Of a stretch of DNA of 64,000 nt, positions 52,996 through 61,639 are shown one piece after another. A program made the position numbers and the translations under genes. The stretch is from Gastranaerophilus sp045639085. GTDB lineage: Bacteria > Cyanobacteriota > Vampirovibrionia > Gastranaerophilales > Gastranaerophilaceae. The first letter of the stretch is position 1. Each line of letters begins with the position of its first letter. Under the pieces are notes generated by a model, which worked only from the letters and a program-made list of their open reading frames with translations, searched no databases and had not been told where the DNA came from. Where the stretch lies: the NCBI GenBank assembly GCA_045639085.1, contig JAZUCM010000102.1, positions 3,822 to 67,821 of the forward strand, given 5' to 3'.

Positions 52996-53430
52996 ATGAC
53001 TAAAAATATCACAATTCAACAAAAAAAGTTTATTGAAGAATATATCAAAACCCTTGATGGAGAAGCGTCTTGCAGGTATGCAGGCTATAAAGTAACAAAT
53101 CTTAAAGAATTGGCAAATAAAATGCTATCTGATAAGAAAATCGTTGCTGCTATCAAACACGAACTCCTCTCCCGCATCCCTTCCCTTAGGGTCGAAAAAG
53201 GCTATATTGTACAAAAACTTTTACAAATTATTGAGTTCTCTCTCGAGGAAGAAGATATTCTCGATAAAGATGGTTCCCTCACCGGTAAGCGCAAGCTACG
53301 CGATACTTCGACAGGACTTAAAGCCCTCGAAAATCTCTGTAAGCACCTTGGATTTGTCGCCGGGCAAGATGATTCCTACAAAGAGGCCAAAATTATTACA
53401 ATATCTAATCTCGATGAAAATAAATTATAA
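52996..53430 (+). CDS. Terminase small subunit
   Basis: A 144-residue DNA-recognition subunit of the packaging motor. The N-terminal helix-turn-helix TIQQKKFIEEYIKTLDGEASCRYAGYK followed by KELANKMLSDKKIVAAIKHEL is characteristic of the Terminase_2 family. The C-terminal TSTGLKALENLCKHLGF is also typical. There is no clear Shine-Dalgarno before the ATG. Confidence 0.82.
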   Translation: MTKNITIQQKKFIEEYIKTLDGEASCRYAGYKVTNLKELANKMLSDKKIVAAIKHELLSRIPSLRVEKGYIVQKLLQIIEFSLEEEDILDKDGSLTGKRKLRDTSTGLKALENLCKHLGFVAGQDDSYKEAKIITISNLDENKL

Positions 53431-53442
53431 GGAAAGGTTCAA

Positions 53443-53802
53443 ATGAAAGATATTAACAATTCAGACATGGAAAAAATGCTTTTAACTGGTAAGTCGCTTG
53501 ATGAACTTATTCAGATGAAAATTCAAGAAGACTACACTTCCATCCGTAATATTCCGCCTAAAAAAATACAAAAAATCGAAGACATTTCAAAACTCTCTAA
53601 AGAAATTATTTTTTCTAAATCGAGTGTCTTTAAGGTGTTTAATAAAAGCACAAGAATGGAAAGTTTTATTAACGGAGTGCAAGCAGAAGCGTTGCTTGGG
53701 TTGCAAGATAACCTCAGAGATTCTCTTATCTCAGGTAAAATTCGTGCTTTCGTCTCTGGTGATTCGTATGTGGAATTTATGTATGCAAAAACAGCAGTTT
53801 AG
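53443..53802 (+). CDS. Phage-associated hypothetical protein, 119 aa
   Basis: Starts MKDINNSDMEKMLLTGKSLDEL. The C-terminal half has MESFINGVQAEALLGLQDNLRDSLISGKIRAF and ends YVEFMYAKTAV. The N-terminal part is charged and helical. It lies 12 nt after the small terminase and overlaps the GNAT gene by 20 nt. Function unknown. Confidence 0.6.
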   Translation: MKDINNSDMEKMLLTGKSLDELIQMKIQEDYTSIRNIPPKKIQKIEDISKLSKEIIFSKSSVFKVFNKSTRMESFINGVQAEALLGLQDNLRDSLISGKIRAFVSGDSYVEFMYAKTAV

Positions 53803-54340
53803 GTTTGAAAGGCTTATAATTAAGCCGACTTGCGGTGTTTTTGAAAATGTAAAGTATTTCCCGCAAGTTTTACATCTATATAAAAAGTACTTGAGAAACC
53901 TGGAAGATGATTTTTCTTCTTTTTACAAATTCACGTATGCCAGTCTATTCAGATTTATCGAAAAAACTTCTCCGCATTTCTATCTGGTGCTGCTTGATGA
54001 TGAAGTTTGTGGTTTTTTCTGTTTAGAAAATATTATCGGGACAAACTCTCATTTACACTCGGCTGAAGTCGTAACGTGTTTTGCACAAAAATATTGGGGA
54101 ACTTTTACCAAGTACGCAGGCAAGATTTTTAGGGATTTTTGTTTTGAAGTACTGGGCATTTATAAATTAAAAGCCCTCATTTATCCGCAAAATTTTAGGG
54201 TTAAAGCGATATTGAAGGCTTGTGATTTTGATAAAGAAGCACATCTTAAAGGTGAAACATTAAAAAATGGTGTCCGGCAAGATATAGAAATATATTCTGT
54301 TTATAATCCCGGGCCGAACAAGGAGGAAATATGCAATTAG
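53783..54340 (+). CDS. GNAT-family acetyltransferase-like protein
   Basis: A 185-residue protein starting MQKQQFRFERLIIKPTCGVF. It follows the GNAT pattern: central strands FYLVLLDDEVCGFFCLENII, a helix with KYWGTFTKYAGKIFRDF, then IYKLKALIYPQNFRVKAILKACDF. Acetyl-CoA-dependent modification of a protein or small molecule is likely; the target is unknown. It lies between the small terminase and the portal, overlapping both neighbours. Confidence 0.65.
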   Translation: MQKQQFRFERLIIKPTCGVFENVKYFPQVLHLYKKYLRNLEDDFSSFYKFTYASLFRFIEKTSPHFYLVLLDDEVCGFFCLENIIGTNSHLHSAEVVTCFAQKYWGTFTKYAGKIFRDFCFEVLGIYKLKALIYPQNFRVKAILKACDFDKEAHLKGETLKNGVRQDIEIYSVYNPGPNKEEICN

Positions 54341-55983
54341 AAACAGAAGATTTAACCATTCAACTTGATGAGCTACAAGAAAGCTATCTTGTGGATAGAA
54401 TAACCAGAAAATTTGATAATTATGAAGGTGGAAGAAGTTCGCAATTGGCGGATTTAGCCTCTGTCAGGAATGCGATATATGATGCAAAAGCTCCGTTGCG
54501 TGGAGCTTGGAACTCTAAAATAGAACTTCCCAATATTTACGAACTTGCTCAGACTCTTAAAGCTCATATTACTCAAAATATTTATTCGCATCCTGAGACA
54601 ATGTTTGATGTCGCAGGTTGTGATGAACTATCTCAAGGGTTTGCGAATAAACAAAAGGCTATGCTTGTTAAAACTTTTGAGGAAATGGGGTTTGAAAATG
54701 AACTTGAAAAAATCGTTGATGGTATTATCGAAGCCGGTGAAGCAACGCTTTTTGTCGGTTGGAATACCAAGATTAAGCGCACTCGCAGACCTCAAACGTT
54801 TGAGGAAAAACTTTTAAACAACAACAATAAGCCTTTTGTTCTTGAAGAGAAAGTTGTCTATGACAATGCAAAAGTGCGTTTCATTAGGCCCGAAGATTTT
54901 GTGTTCGACAAATTTGATGCTGAGAATTGGGATAGTTGTTCCAAAATTTGTCGCTCATTTAAGACAATTGATGAAATTAAATCTGATAAATTAAATAATT
55001 ATTTGAATGATTCGAAACTGGAAGACTTGAAAGGGGTGGTGGCAAAAAATAGTAAACGTTCAGCGTCATTTGATAACAATAAATTGGAAGTATTTGAGTT
55101 CTTGGGAGATATTGAACTTGCTGACGGCACGTTATTGAAAAATTGGTTTATAACAGTTGCCGGCAGAAAACATATTATTCGTTTCGAGAATAATCCTTTT
55201 GTAATAAATCCGTTTATTCACGCCAATATTATTGAAAATCCGATGACAGGACGTGGAATTTCGCCGATAAGGGTTGCGCTCACGTTGAATGATATTTCAT
55301 CAGAAATTTTGAATAAGCAACTGGATGCGCTTGCACTTACGATGAATCCGCCTTATCTTGCGCCGAAAGGCTGTTTTTACGGCAAACAAGAGATTACTCC
55401 GGGTAAAATTATCGAGTATGATGCTGCTCTTATGCCAACATCGCCGACTCCGTTAAGTTTTGATAAAGCCATGGTTGGTTGGGATTTCTTGAATTATTTT
55501 AAAACTACAATCGAAAGTGCAACGGGTGTTTTCAAAAATATGTCAGGGAATATTCAAGAAACTGCGCGTACTGCAACAGAATTAAATTACAGCGCAAGCG
55601 GCCAGGAATCCCGTTTAAATATGATATTAGAAACAATCAATCGTAAAATTATCATCCCGGTTGTTGAGAAAACAGCGGATATAATTGCCAATTTCAAACT
55701 GGGAGCTGAAACGATTTCGGTTTGTGAAGGCGGAAAGGTTTGTTTCTTAGAGATTGATGATGAAATCAGAAATGCAAATTACATTTATCGTTACGGGGAT
55801 AGAAAAGCGATTTTTGAACGTAAATCAAGGTTTAAGGAATTATTCGAAGTTGTTCAAGCTTTTGCGCAGGTTGATGTGATTGCACAAAATATTAATTGGC
55901 TGGAATGTTTCAAATTTGCGCTCGAACAGTACGGAATTGAAAATGTAAATAACTTTTTACTTGAAAAAGAAACTATTTCTTAA
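54331..55983 (+). CDS. Portal protein (P22-like)
   Basis: A 550-residue protein forming the dodecameric ring at the DNA-packaging vertex. Signs are the N-terminal LRGAWNSKIELPNIYELAQTL, the long middle domain with VRFIRPEDFVFDKFDA and the stem/crown part ENPMTGRGISPIRVALTLND, plus TARTATELNYSASGQESRLN. P22 portal is longer (725 residues), so the barrel extension is probably missing. The ATG overlaps the GNAT gene by 10 nt after AAGGAGG. Confidence 0.75.
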   Translation: MQLETEDLTIQLDELQESYLVDRITRKFDNYEGGRSSQLADLASVRNAIYDAKAPLRGAWNSKIELPNIYELAQTLKAHITQNIYSHPETMFDVAGCDELSQGFANKQKAMLVKTFEEMGFENELEKIVDGIIEAGEATLFVGWNTKIKRTRRPQTFEEKLLNNNNKPFVLEEKVVYDNAKVRFIRPEDFVFDKFDAENWDSCSKICRSFKTIDEIKSDKLNNYLNDSKLEDLKGVVAKNSKRSASFDNNKLEVFEFLGDIELADGTLLKNWFITVAGRKHIIRFENNPFVINPFIHANIIENPMTGRGISPIRVALTLNDISSEILNKQLDALALTMNPPYLAPKGCFYGKQEITPGKIIEYDAALMPTSPTPLSFDKAMVGWDFLNYFKTTIESATGVFKNMSGNIQETARTATELNYSASGQESRLNMILETINRKIIIPVVEKTADIIANFKLGAETISVCEGGKVCFLEIDDEIRNANYIYRYGDRKAIFERKSRFKELFEVVQAFAQVDVIAQNINWLECFKFALEQYGIENVNNFLLEKETIS

Positions 55984-56089
55984 TCATTTTTTGCCGCGTG
56001 TTTAAATCTCGTCTTTATACCCTATACTCTAACTCCTTTCTTACATTTACCCCTCACGCGGCTTTTTTTATTATTTGCAGGAGAAATTT

Positions 56090-57379
56090 ATGGAATATAA
56101 TTTGTTAAAATCGCAGCGGGAGTTTTTGGAAATTCCTCACAATTATAGTCTTGATGTTGCTGTATATCAAGGTGGATATGGTTCAGGTAAAACTTTTGCA
56201 GGGTCATTGTTGGGGATTTTGTTAGCGCTTAAATTTCCCGGAATTCGTGGGCTTGTAGGAGCGCAAACTTATACCCTAGTAAGGGACACGACGCTTCATA
56301 CATATTTTGAACATTTTGAGAATATGGGTTTTGTCGAAGGTAAGGACTATGAGTGGTCGTCTTCGTTGCAAAAAATAATCTTTCCGAATACTTCTGAAAT
56401 TCTATTTCGTCATTTTGAGGAACCGAATAAGTTAAAATCCTTGAATCTTGGCTTTGTAGAGATTGAGGAGATGTCGGATATTCCTTATGATACCTTTAAA
56501 ATGTTGTTAAGCCGTATGCGGCAAAAAATCCGCAAATCTTGGAAAAATTTCAAGTACCGTATTTTCGGGCATACCAATCCAGAGATGCAACGTGGTTGGG
56601 TTTATAAGACTTTTGTTGAAAACCCAAGCGAAAATTATCGTTTGATTTGTGCTCCGACAACCCAAAATATTTATTTGCCTGAGGGTTACTGTGAGGAACT
56701 CAAAAAGCTTTATGATGAAAATTATTATAATATTTTTGTGTTGGCGCAAAACGGTGAGTACAGCAAAGGGCTTGTTATAAAAGACTTTACAGACGAAAAT
56801 ATTATGGATATTAAATACCAACCGGAGTTAGATTTGCATATCTCTTGCGATTTTAACGTTGATCCAATGGCGTGGGTTTTAGCGCACAAGACGGATGATA
56901 AAGTTTTTTATTTTGACGAAATCGTAATGGAAAATACGACTACTCAAAAGGCTTGTGAGGAATTTTGTCGTCGCTATCCTAATCATAAAGGGCGAATTAT
57001 TGTTAATGGTGACGCTTCCGGCGACAATAGAAGTTGTACAAGTGAATATACCAACTACGTCATCATCAAAAAAACTTTACTCAAACACGGTTATGACCTT
57101 GAAATAAAAATCAAACCTTATAATCCGCCTATAAAAAACAGGATTATGGCGTTTAATGCAAAAGTTCGTTCTGCGGACGGTGAAGTTTGTCTTTTTGTTG
57201 ACAAAAAATGTGAAAAACTTCTCTATAATATCTATAATTTACGTTATAAAGAAGGTTCGTCGAAGATAGATGTTCCGACGTATCAACAGATTAAACAAAC
57301 GCACGAGTTAAAGTTTTTGTCTCACCCGATTGACGCTGCATCGTATTTAGTAGATTTTTATTGGCCGATAGTGTTATAG
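56090..57379 (+). CDS. Terminase large subunit
   Basis: A 429-residue packaging ATPase-nuclease. Walker A is YQGGYGSGKTFAGSL near residue 30, Walker B is LGFVEIEEMSD near 118, and the nuclease domain begins at HISCDFNVDPMAWVLAHK with VNGDASGDNRS. The ATG follows AGGAG. Length fits short-tailed phages. It lies 106 nt after the portal gene. Confidence 0.88.
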   Translation: MEYNLLKSQREFLEIPHNYSLDVAVYQGGYGSGKTFAGSLLGILLALKFPGIRGLVGAQTYTLVRDTTLHTYFEHFENMGFVEGKDYEWSSSLQKIIFPNTSEILFRHFEEPNKLKSLNLGFVEIEEMSDIPYDTFKMLLSRMRQKIRKSWKNFKYRIFGHTNPEMQRGWVYKTFVENPSENYRLICAPTTQNIYLPEGYCEELKKLYDENYYNIFVLAQNGEYSKGLVIKDFTDENIMDIKYQPELDLHISCDFNVDPMAWVLAHKTDDKVFYFDEIVMENTTTQKACEEFCRRYPNHKGRIIVNGDASGDNRSCTSEYTNYVIIKKTLLKHGYDLEIKIKPYNPPIKNRIMAFNAKVRSADGEVCLFVDKKCEKLLYNIYNLRYKEGSSKIDVPTYQQIKQTHELKFLSHPIDAASYLVDFYWPIVL

Positions 57380-57417
57380 GATGTTAGGGCGATAAGTTCA
57401 TTAAGAAAGAGGTTTTC

Positions 57418-57648
57418 ATGGAGCAAATTTTACAGTTATCACCATTAATTTTAGTTGTTATGATGTTTTTTATTCAACATAAAATTTTTGTCACCCCTGA
57501 ACAGTTGGAGAAAAAACATCGTGAGATATTAGAAAGTGTTGAACAACACTTTGTGTCTGTTCACTGTTTCACCGACCTGAAAGAACAAGTCGGTGAAATG
57601 AAAGATAAAATTGATAAAATTTATGATTGCTTAATTACTTTTAAGTGA
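57418..57648 (+). CDS. Holin-like small membrane protein
   Basis: A 76-residue protein with one N-terminal membrane helix (LSPLILVVMMFFIQHKIF) and a helical, coiled C-terminal tail (VGEMKDKIDKIYDCL). Similar small proteins occur at the end of phage lysis modules. AAGAGG precedes the ATG. A perfect 10-bp inverted repeat (TTTCACCGAC/GTCGGTGAAA) lies near its 3' end. Its last 18 bp overlap the convergent TerC-like gene. Confidence 0.55.
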   Translation: MEQILQLSPLILVVMMFFIQHKIFVTPEQLEKKHREILESVEQHFVSVHCFTDLKEQVGEMKDKIDKIYDCLITFK

Positions 57649-58677
57649 TTTTTTGTTGTGAATTATTGATGAAACTAATGAAAGAACGATAAAGACCAGG
57701 CCGATAATCCCTGTGATAACCTCAGGAACTTCGATTTTTGTTGAAATCAACATAATAATCGCGAGAGCCCCGATTGCCCAGTGTGCACCGTGTTCAAGGT
57801 ATAAAAATTTCGCCAAAGTCTTTTTCTCAACCAGCATAACGGTCAGTGAACGCACAAACATCGCACCGATGGCTAATCCGATGGAAATTATGATGATGTC
57901 TTTGCTTAGCGCGAACGCTCCCAAAACCCCGTCAAGAGAGAACGAGGCGTCTATTAATTCCAAATACATAAAAGAAACAAATCCGCCACAAGCTACATTC
58001 TGCGCACATTTGCTAACGCGTTGCTGTTCCCGTTTTTCAAGATAATGCGACAAGCCGTCAATTGCAAGGTAGGTTATTACGCCGAAAATCCCCGAAATAA
58101 TGATTGACATTTTTGTTTCTATGTCCGGGGTATAGTTTTGCGTAATCATTAATGCAATCAATGCGACGATAACTTCTATTCCTCTAATATTGTCAAGGTG
58201 AGAGATCCAATTTTCAATAGGTTTTATCCAATGAATGGTTTTTTCGTGGTCGAAAAAGTAATGCAAAAACAGCATTAGAAGGAAAATTCCGCCGAAAGAT
58301 ACAATTGGCGCATGGGTAAGGTGTAGATAGTGCGCGTATTGTTCTGAATCATTAAGAGCGATGCGCGCGACATCCCCCATACTGAGGTTCGCAAAAATCG
58401 AAACAACAAGTATCGGGAATAAAAATCTCATCCCAAAAACCGCAATTGCGATACCCCAAGTTAAAAATCGTTGGCGCCAAATTTTGGACATTTTTTCCAG
58501 TTTCATCGCATTTACAACTGCGTTGTCGAATGATAAACTTACTTCTAACACCGCAAGTATTGCGACGATAAAAATACTTGTCCAGCCGGAGCCGGGATGA
58601 ACGTGTTCTGCCCAGAAATATGCAGCAATTATGCCCAGAATGGTTACAAGGTAAGAACCAAAGAAATATTGTAACAT
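57631..58677 (-). CDS. TerC-superfamily integral membrane protein (DUF475-like)
   Basis: A 348-residue protein with about nine membrane helices. The signature LAVLEVSLSFDNAVVNAMKLEKM and the matching ELIDASFSLDGVLGAFALSKD, each with acidic residues in a helix, fit the TerC/DUF475 group. TerC relatives are linked to tellurite resistance and to metal handling at the membrane. Its ATG overlaps the miaB stop (TAATG), so it belongs to the mgtC-miaB operon. The 3' end overlaps the phage-type gene. Confidence 0.82.
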   Translation of the reverse strand: MLQYFFGSYLVTILGIIAAYFWAEHVHPGSGWTSIFIVAILAVLEVSLSFDNAVVNAMKLEKMSKIWRQRFLTWGIAIAVFGMRFLFPILVVSIFANLSMGDVARIALNDSEQYAHYLHLTHAPIVSFGGIFLLMLFLHYFFDHEKTIHWIKPIENWISHLDNIRGIEVIVALIALMITQNYTPDIETKMSIIISGIFGVITYLAIDGLSHYLEKREQQRVSKCAQNVACGGFVSFMYLELIDASFSLDGVLGAFALSKDIIIISIGLAIGAMFVRSLTVMLVEKKTLAKFLYLEHGAHWAIGALAIIMLISTKIEVPEVITGIIGLVFIVLSLVSSIIHNKKSLKSN

Positions 58678-60002
58678 TATATCAATTCTCCATTAATGTA
58701 CCAGGTTTTTGCGCCAACTATTTTTACGTTGACAAATTCACCTGTGCGGTCTGTATCGCAAGGAATATGGACTATTTTGTTGTTTCTGGTTCTGCCGGTT
58801 ATAACATTTTTGCCTTTGTGATTTTCGAAACTTTCTACCAAAACTTCCATTTCTCGTCCGACGAATTTTTTATTTGATTTTAGACAATTTTCTTTGACCT
58901 TATCGTTGAGGCGTTTCAAGCGCTCGAATTTTGTTTCTTCATCGATGTATTTGTCAACCCATTTTGCGGCGACGGTTTTTTCTCTCGGTGAATATGCCGC
59001 GGTGTTTGAATAATCCAATTCAAATTCATCAATTGCGGTAAGGGTTTCGACGAATTGTTCTTCAGATTCACCCGGAAATCCGGCGATAAAATCGCTTGTA
59101 ATCGTTACATCTTTAACTTTATCGCGAACTTTTTGTACAATTTTTGCATATTCTTCGCGGTTGTAACGGCGATTCATTTTTTTGAGAACTTCACTTGAGC
59201 CTGATTGCATTGGAATATGGAAGTATTCACAAACCTTATCGAGTTTTATTGCGGTTTCTATGAGTTCGTCGCTGATATCTGTCGGATAAGATGTTACAAA
59301 ACGGATTCTAAACTGTCCGTCAAGCGCGTTTAAATCTTCTAAAAGTTGCGCAAGGCGGTAGTGCTTGTCTTTAAAATCTTTGCCGTAGCTATCAACGTTT
59401 TGGCCAAGTAGCGTTATTTCTTTAAACCCTTGAGCCAGCGCGTCTTTTGCTTCTTTTATGATTATTTCCGGCAATCGAGAACGCTCTCGGCCGCGAGTGT
59501 AAGGTACGATGCAATATGTGCAGAAGTTGTTGCAACCTTCTGTTATCGGTATCCAAGCATTAACACTTTTTACTCGTTTTATTGGATAATCTTTTGCAAT
59601 GTTATCTTCAACTGAATGGCTTTCTTCGCACTCACAAACCTTTTCGCCAAGATTGACACGTTTGATGATTTCCGGCAGCTTGTAAATGTGGTGTGTGCCC
59701 AATACAAAATCTATATAATGCGCACGCTTAAAAAGGGCTTCGCCTTTTTGTTGCGCAACGCAACCGCAAAAACCGATTTTTAAATCCGGTTTATTTTTCT
59801 TCCATTTGCCCCACAATCCGATTGCGCTGTATGCCTTGTCTTCACTAAGTTGGCGAATAGAACAAGTATTAATCATTAATAAATCGGCTTCTTTGGGGTC
59901 GTTAGTCTCTTCATAATCGAAGTGAGAGAGCATGCCAAGCATTCTTTCTGTGTCTGATTTATTCATTTGGCAGCCCATTGTTTCTATATAAACTTTTTTC
60001 AT
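58677..60002 (-). CDS. miaB: tRNA-2-methylthio-N6-dimethylallyladenosine synthase
   Basis: A radical-SAM methylthiotransferase acting on A37 of tRNAs. The three domains are visible: the UPF0004 domain with METMGCQMN, NTCSIR and FCGCVAQ cysteines, the radical-SAM cluster motif CNNFCTYCIVP and GRERSR, and a C-terminal TRAM domain ending TGEFVNVKIVGAKTWYINGELI. Length 441 is typical. AAGGAAT precedes the ATG, inside the end of the mgtC-like gene. Confidence 0.95.
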   Translation of the reverse strand: MKKVYIETMGCQMNKSDTERMLGMLSHFDYEETNDPKEADLLMINTCSIRQLSEDKAYSAIGLWGKWKKNKPDLKIGFCGCVAQQKGEALFKRAHYIDFVLGTHHIYKLPEIIKRVNLGEKVCECEESHSVEDNIAKDYPIKRVKSVNAWIPITEGCNNFCTYCIVPYTRGRERSRLPEIIIKEAKDALAQGFKEITLLGQNVDSYGKDFKDKHYRLAQLLEDLNALDGQFRIRFVTSYPTDISDELIETAIKLDKVCEYFHIPMQSGSSEVLKKMNRRYNREEYAKIVQKVRDKVKDVTITSDFIAGFPGESEEQFVETLTAIDEFELDYSNTAAYSPREKTVAAKWVDKYIDEETKFERLKRLNDKVKENCLKSNKKFVGREMEVLVESFENHKGKNVITGRTRNNKIVHIPCDTDRTGEFVNVKIVGAKTWYINGELI

Positions 60003-60004
60003 TT

Positions 60005-60709
60005 TTATTCCTTATATTCCTGTATTGATAGGGATTCCACCCCTTCGAGTTTGTTAAATACTTTGTAAGTTGTCTCTATTGGCGTCTTGCCGACAACTTC
60101 AATTACGACGTTTATTTTAGAACGTTCGCTGTCTGGTTTTTGGATTTTTTTTGTTATTTCAAAAAGTTTAGGGTACTTATTGATAACGAAATCGTAAATG
60201 CTGTCTACGGTTTCGGTCGGACAAGTAAGATTTATGCTCAAGCGTTTTGTGTTTTTTGTGCTTTTGATAATATTGGATTTTTCAAAAACTCTGACGGAGA
60301 CCAATACCAATATGGACATGATTGTTGCCACGATGGCCAGAACATAAAGTCCGGCACCGCACGCCATACCGATACTTGCGACCATCCATAACGTTGCGGC
60401 TGTAGTTAGCCCAAAAACGGTTGCACCGTGACGAAGTACCGTTCCGCCACCGATAAAACCAATACCTGTAACGACTTGCGCTGCTACCCTGGCCGTGTCG
60501 CGAATCCCATTGGCATGCTCATCTGTCACGACGGTTGGAAATCCGTAAATAGAAATTATCGTAAAAAGGCATGCTCCAAGACATACCAAAATATTTGTCC
60601 TTAAACCGGCATACTTGTTTGTCATTTCGCGCTCTAGGCCGATTGCAAAAGCGAGCATTGTCGCACTAAAAATACGTAATAAAATCTCTAAAGTTGAACC
60701 CAGTTCCAT
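60005..60709 (-). CDS. MgtC/SapB family membrane protein
   Basis: A 234-residue inner-membrane protein. The N-terminal membrane domain shows FAIGLEREMTNKYAGLRTNILVCLGA and GIGFIGGGTVLRHGATVFGLTTAATLW, the hallmark of MgtC/SapB. The C-terminal domain (from about 150) is soluble and ACT-like. MgtC relatives help cells cope with low magnesium. The start is the ATG after AGGGATAGTT; an upstream in-frame start is ignored. It is first in the operon with miaB. Confidence 0.88.
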   Translation of the reverse strand: MELGSTLEILLRIFSATMLAFAIGLEREMTNKYAGLRTNILVCLGACLFTIISIYGFPTVVTDEHANGIRDTARVAAQVVTGIGFIGGGTVLRHGATVFGLTTAATLWMVASIGMACGAGLYVLAIVATIMSILVLVSVRVFEKSNIIKSTKNTKRLSINLTCPTETVDSIYDFVINKYPKLFEITKKIQKPDSERSKINVVIEVVGKTPIETTYKVFNKLEGVESLSIQEYKE

Positions 60710-60817
60710 AACTATCCCTTTTTTTGACCATTGTAGCATAGACTTGAACAAATCACAAAATACGTTAATGTAATCTCGGCGTTTTTATTTACATTACTTA
60801 AAAATCTTTGTTTCGAC

Positions 60818-60846
60818 TTGACAACAAATTATATCTTTGCGATAAT
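60818..60846 (+). promoter_or_regulatory. rplU-rpmA promoter
   Basis: A near-perfect promoter: TTGACA (60818-60823), a 17-bp spacer and GATAAT (60841-60846). Transcription should start near 60853, leaving a leader of about 127 nt before rplU. Confidence 0.85.
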
Positions 60847-60852
60847 CAAAAT

Positions 60853-60979
60853 AGTGTATTAGCGGGCAACTCGTCTTTAAATACCCTGAAAAGCCGAAAT
60901 TTAGCTGGTGGCGCGTGTCGCTGTTTGCGTTTTGGGCATGCGAAAGGGTTACGAGTCCCAAAGCGAAAGGAAAAGAAAA
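60853..60979 (+). ncRNA. Structured leader of rplU (possible r-protein autoregulation site)
   Basis: GGG(CA)ACTCGT near 60865 can pair with ACGAGTCCC near 60950, and TACCCT with AGGG(T)TA just inside. Smaller GC-rich hairpins lie between. The closed structure ends just before AAAGGAAAAGAAAA and the rplU ATG. Ribosomal-protein leaders ahead of rplU are known in other phyla; I cannot say whether this is one of the described classes. Confidence 0.5.
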
Positions 60980-61330
60980 ATGTACGCAATCGTAGAAACT
61001 GGTGGCAAGCAATACCAAGTTGAAGAAGGACGTTATTTAGACGTTGAATTGCTTGAAGGTGAAAAAGATTCAAAAGTAGTTTTTGATAAAATAATCATGG
61101 TTGTTAACGGTAAAAAATCTAAAGTTGGCCAACCGTACGTAGAAGGCGCTAGCGCTGAAGGTACAATCATGCTTCACGATAAATCTAAAAAAGTTATCGT
61201 CTTCAAACAAAGACCTAAAAAAGGTAACAGAAAAAAACAAGGCCACAGACAAGGCTTTACAAGAGTTATGATTAACAAAATCAGAACTTCTGCACAAAAG
61301 AAAGCTGATGCAGCAACTGTTGAAGAATAA
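60980..61330 (+). CDS. rplU: Ribosomal protein L21
   Basis: A 116-residue large-subunit protein that starts MYAIVETGGKQYQVEEGRYLDVE. The C-terminal FKQRPKKGNRKKQGHRQGFT is the conserved rRNA-binding part. The start is the ATG after AAAGGAAAAGAAAA; the open frame upstream is part of the leader. It is followed by rpmA after 30 nt. Confidence 0.96.
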   Translation: MYAIVETGGKQYQVEEGRYLDVELLEGEKDSKVVFDKIIMVVNGKKSKVGQPYVEGASAEGTIMLHDKSKKVIVFKQRPKKGNRKKQGHRQGFTRVMINKIRTSAQKKADAATVEE

Positions 61331-61360
61331 GTTACAAAACTAACATAAGGAGATATAAAA

Positions 61361-61618
61361 ATGGCACATAAGAAAGGTATGGGATCCACCCGTAACGGTC
61401 GTGACTCCGAGGCGAAGCGCTTAGGTGTTAAGAAGTTCGGTGGTGAGGCTGTTAAAGCCGGCAATATCATCGTTCGCCAAAGAGGAACTAAATTCCACCC
61501 TGGCAACAACGTTGGTATCGGTAGTGACGATACTTTGTTCGCTTTGATTGACGGAAACGTTAAGTTTGAAGCGTACAGACGTGACAGACGTCAAGTTAGC
61601 GTTTACGCGGCTGGCTAG
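61361..61618 (+). CDS. rpmA: Ribosomal protein L27
   Basis: An 85-residue large-subunit protein near the peptidyl-transferase centre. MAHKKGMGSTRNGRDSEAKR at the N-terminus and IIVRQRGTKFHPGNNVGIG are diagnostic. It has no Firmicutes-type cleavable N-terminal extension. AAGGAG precedes the ATG and a terminator follows. Confidence 0.97.
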   Translation: MAHKKGMGSTRNGRDSEAKRLGVKKFGGEAVKAGNIIVRQRGTKFHPGNNVGIGSDDTLFALIDGNVKFEAYRRDRRQVSVYAAG

Positions 61619-61639
61619 TCACAAAAGAAAGTAAGAAGT

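Larger units (their letters stand above)
47957..57648 (+). mobile_element. Compact podovirus-like virion cassette without integrase
   Basis: Thirteen plus-strand genes in about 9.7 kb: GerE-type regulator, amidase, beta-propeller tail/stabilisation protein, coat, small membrane protein, scaffold, adaptor, small terminase, unknown, GNAT, portal, large terminase, holin-like. No integrase, repressor, replication, tail-fibre or ejection gene is present, and no flanking direct repeat is obvious. Gene order is permuted compared with usual tailed phages: terminase large subunit comes last and coat precedes scaffold. The last gene overlaps the chromosomal TerC-like gene by 18 bp. It could be a defective prophage, a satellite or a domesticated gene-transfer-agent-like particle. 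Confidence 0.75.
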
